This document shows, piece after piece, positions 21,183-21,578 of a DNA stretch of 21,578 nt (positions are counted from its first letter, which is position 1; every line of letters starts with the position of its first letter). The notes under the pieces were generated by a model that saw only the letters and a list, made by a program, of their open reading frames with translations, did not search any database and was not told the origin of the DNA. The translations under genes were made by a program, and so were the position numbers. This DNA comes from Karstenula rhodostoma CBS 690.94 (Eukaryota > Ascomycota > Dothideomycetes > Pleosporales > Didymosphaeriaceae). Location: the NCBI GenBank assembly GCA_010093485.1, contig MU001510.1, forward strand, positions 1,184,711 to 1,206,288, read 5' to 3'.

Positions 21183-21360
21183 CCCTAAGTATAATATAAT
21201 AATATAATATATAGTATTAGTATTTAGTATATAAATAATATTAGTATTTAGATTATAAATTAGTATAGTTAGTATATTATAGTATAATATAATAGGGGGT
21301 AATTATCCTAGTAGAAGTAGAGAAGATCGTATATAGGTATTAGATAGTATAAACCTATTA
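21183..21360. other. AT-rich spacer before the telomeric collar
   Basis: Very AT-rich, with short irregular repeats of TAGTATTTAG and ATAGTATAATAT and an AGGGGGT block at about 21295. No gene is seen. CA and TG are still absent here, so it belongs to the RIP-affected domain. Confidence 0.6.
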
Positions 21361-21484
21361 ACCATATTCTATATTGTTATAATACCCTATATAGCTCGAA
21401 CCAGTTACTAGTAAGGAGATATAGGGCGCGAGGGTCGCCGGAGGTGACCCGCAGCGCCCGTGGACCCACCGGCGGGATATCCCA
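21361..21484. other. Unmutated GC-rich telomere-adjacent collar
   Basis: CA and TG reappear abruptly (ACCATATT at 21361, ATTGTT, AACCAGTT, GGTGACC, CGCAGC, CCGTGG, CCCACC, CCCAGG). From about 21424 the sequence is strongly GC-rich with several CpG. It holds an inverted pair CGCCGG/CCGGCG (21436-21441 and 21469-21474) and a perfect 10-bp palindrome GGGATATCCC (21474-21483) touching the telomeric repeats. No coding potential is claimed. Confidence 0.8.
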
Positions 21485-21578
21485 GGGTTAGGGTTAGGGT
21501 TAGGGTTAGGGTTAGGGTTAGGGTTAGGGTTAGGGTTAGGGTTAGGGTTAGGGTTAGGGTTAGGGTTAGGGTTAGGGT
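21485..21578 (+). repeat. Telomere, perfect (TTAGGG)n
   Basis: 94 nt of uninterrupted TTAGGG repeats, about 15.7 units with no variant, run to the window end in the G-rich 5'-3' direction expected for a right chromosome end. The canonical repeat is shared by filamentous fungi and animals, and differs from the irregular repeats of many budding yeasts. Confidence 0.98.

Noticed and set aside
1..21360. Very AT-rich DNA as a mitochondrial or bacterial fragment
   Set aside because: The specific loss of CpA/TpG, the decayed copia element and the attached telomere fit RIP-affected nuclear subtelomere.
1..21578. Intact protein-coding genes, tRNA or rRNA genes
   Set aside because: Every long frame needs RIP-reversal to be read; no cloverleaf or rRNA-like segment was recognised. 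The tRNA-iMet match at 4315 is a 14-nt primer site only.

Overview
The window is the right-hand end of a fungal chromosome. It finishes in about 15.7 perfect TTAGGG repeats (21485-21578), and nearly everything to the left is DNA ruined by repeat-induced point mutation (RIP). CpA and its complement TpG are almost gone: I find two CA and no TG in the first 600 bases. TpA is everywhere, while CpG survives in places, which points to RIP rather than ordinary methyl-CpG decay. TTAGGG telomeres, CpA-directed RIP and a telomere-linked helicase together indicate a filamentous ascomycete (Pezizomycotina). I cannot name the species. No gene is intact: reading frames are broken by TAA and TAG (formerly CAA, CAG, TGG) and ATG has usually become ATA, so all gene calls rest on frame-level protein resemblance and coordinates are approximate.

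Layout from left to right. (1) 1-230: short tandem repeats of 22 and 72 bp. (2) 215-2832: relics of one or two unidentified minus-strand genes, separated by a pair of hairpin-forming repeats (1787-1903). (3) 2965-4109 and 11319-14220: the two halves of a plus-strand RecQ-like telomere-linked helicase gene. (4) 4110-11313: a 7.2-kb Ty1/copia LTR retrotransposon inserted inside that helicase gene. It has 206-bp LTRs, a primer-binding site matching the anticodon arm of initiator tRNA-Met, one gag-pol frame, an unexplained 1.5-kb segment with a possible antisense gene, and a polypurine tract. (5) 14637-14916: four 70-bp tandem repeats. (6) 14938-21176: three long plus-strand coding relics in successive frames (about 920, 770 and 270 codons) that I cannot assign to a family. 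(7) 21183-21484: the transition to a short GC-rich collar that escaped RIP, then the telomere.

The order of events can be read from the sequence. A helicase-bearing subtelomere existed first. A copia element then jumped into the helicase gene, leaving a 5-bp target duplication across which the helicase frame still joins. RIP then hit host gene and transposon alike. All 16 differences between the two LTRs are C/T or G/A transitions, so RIP explains all the divergence since insertion.
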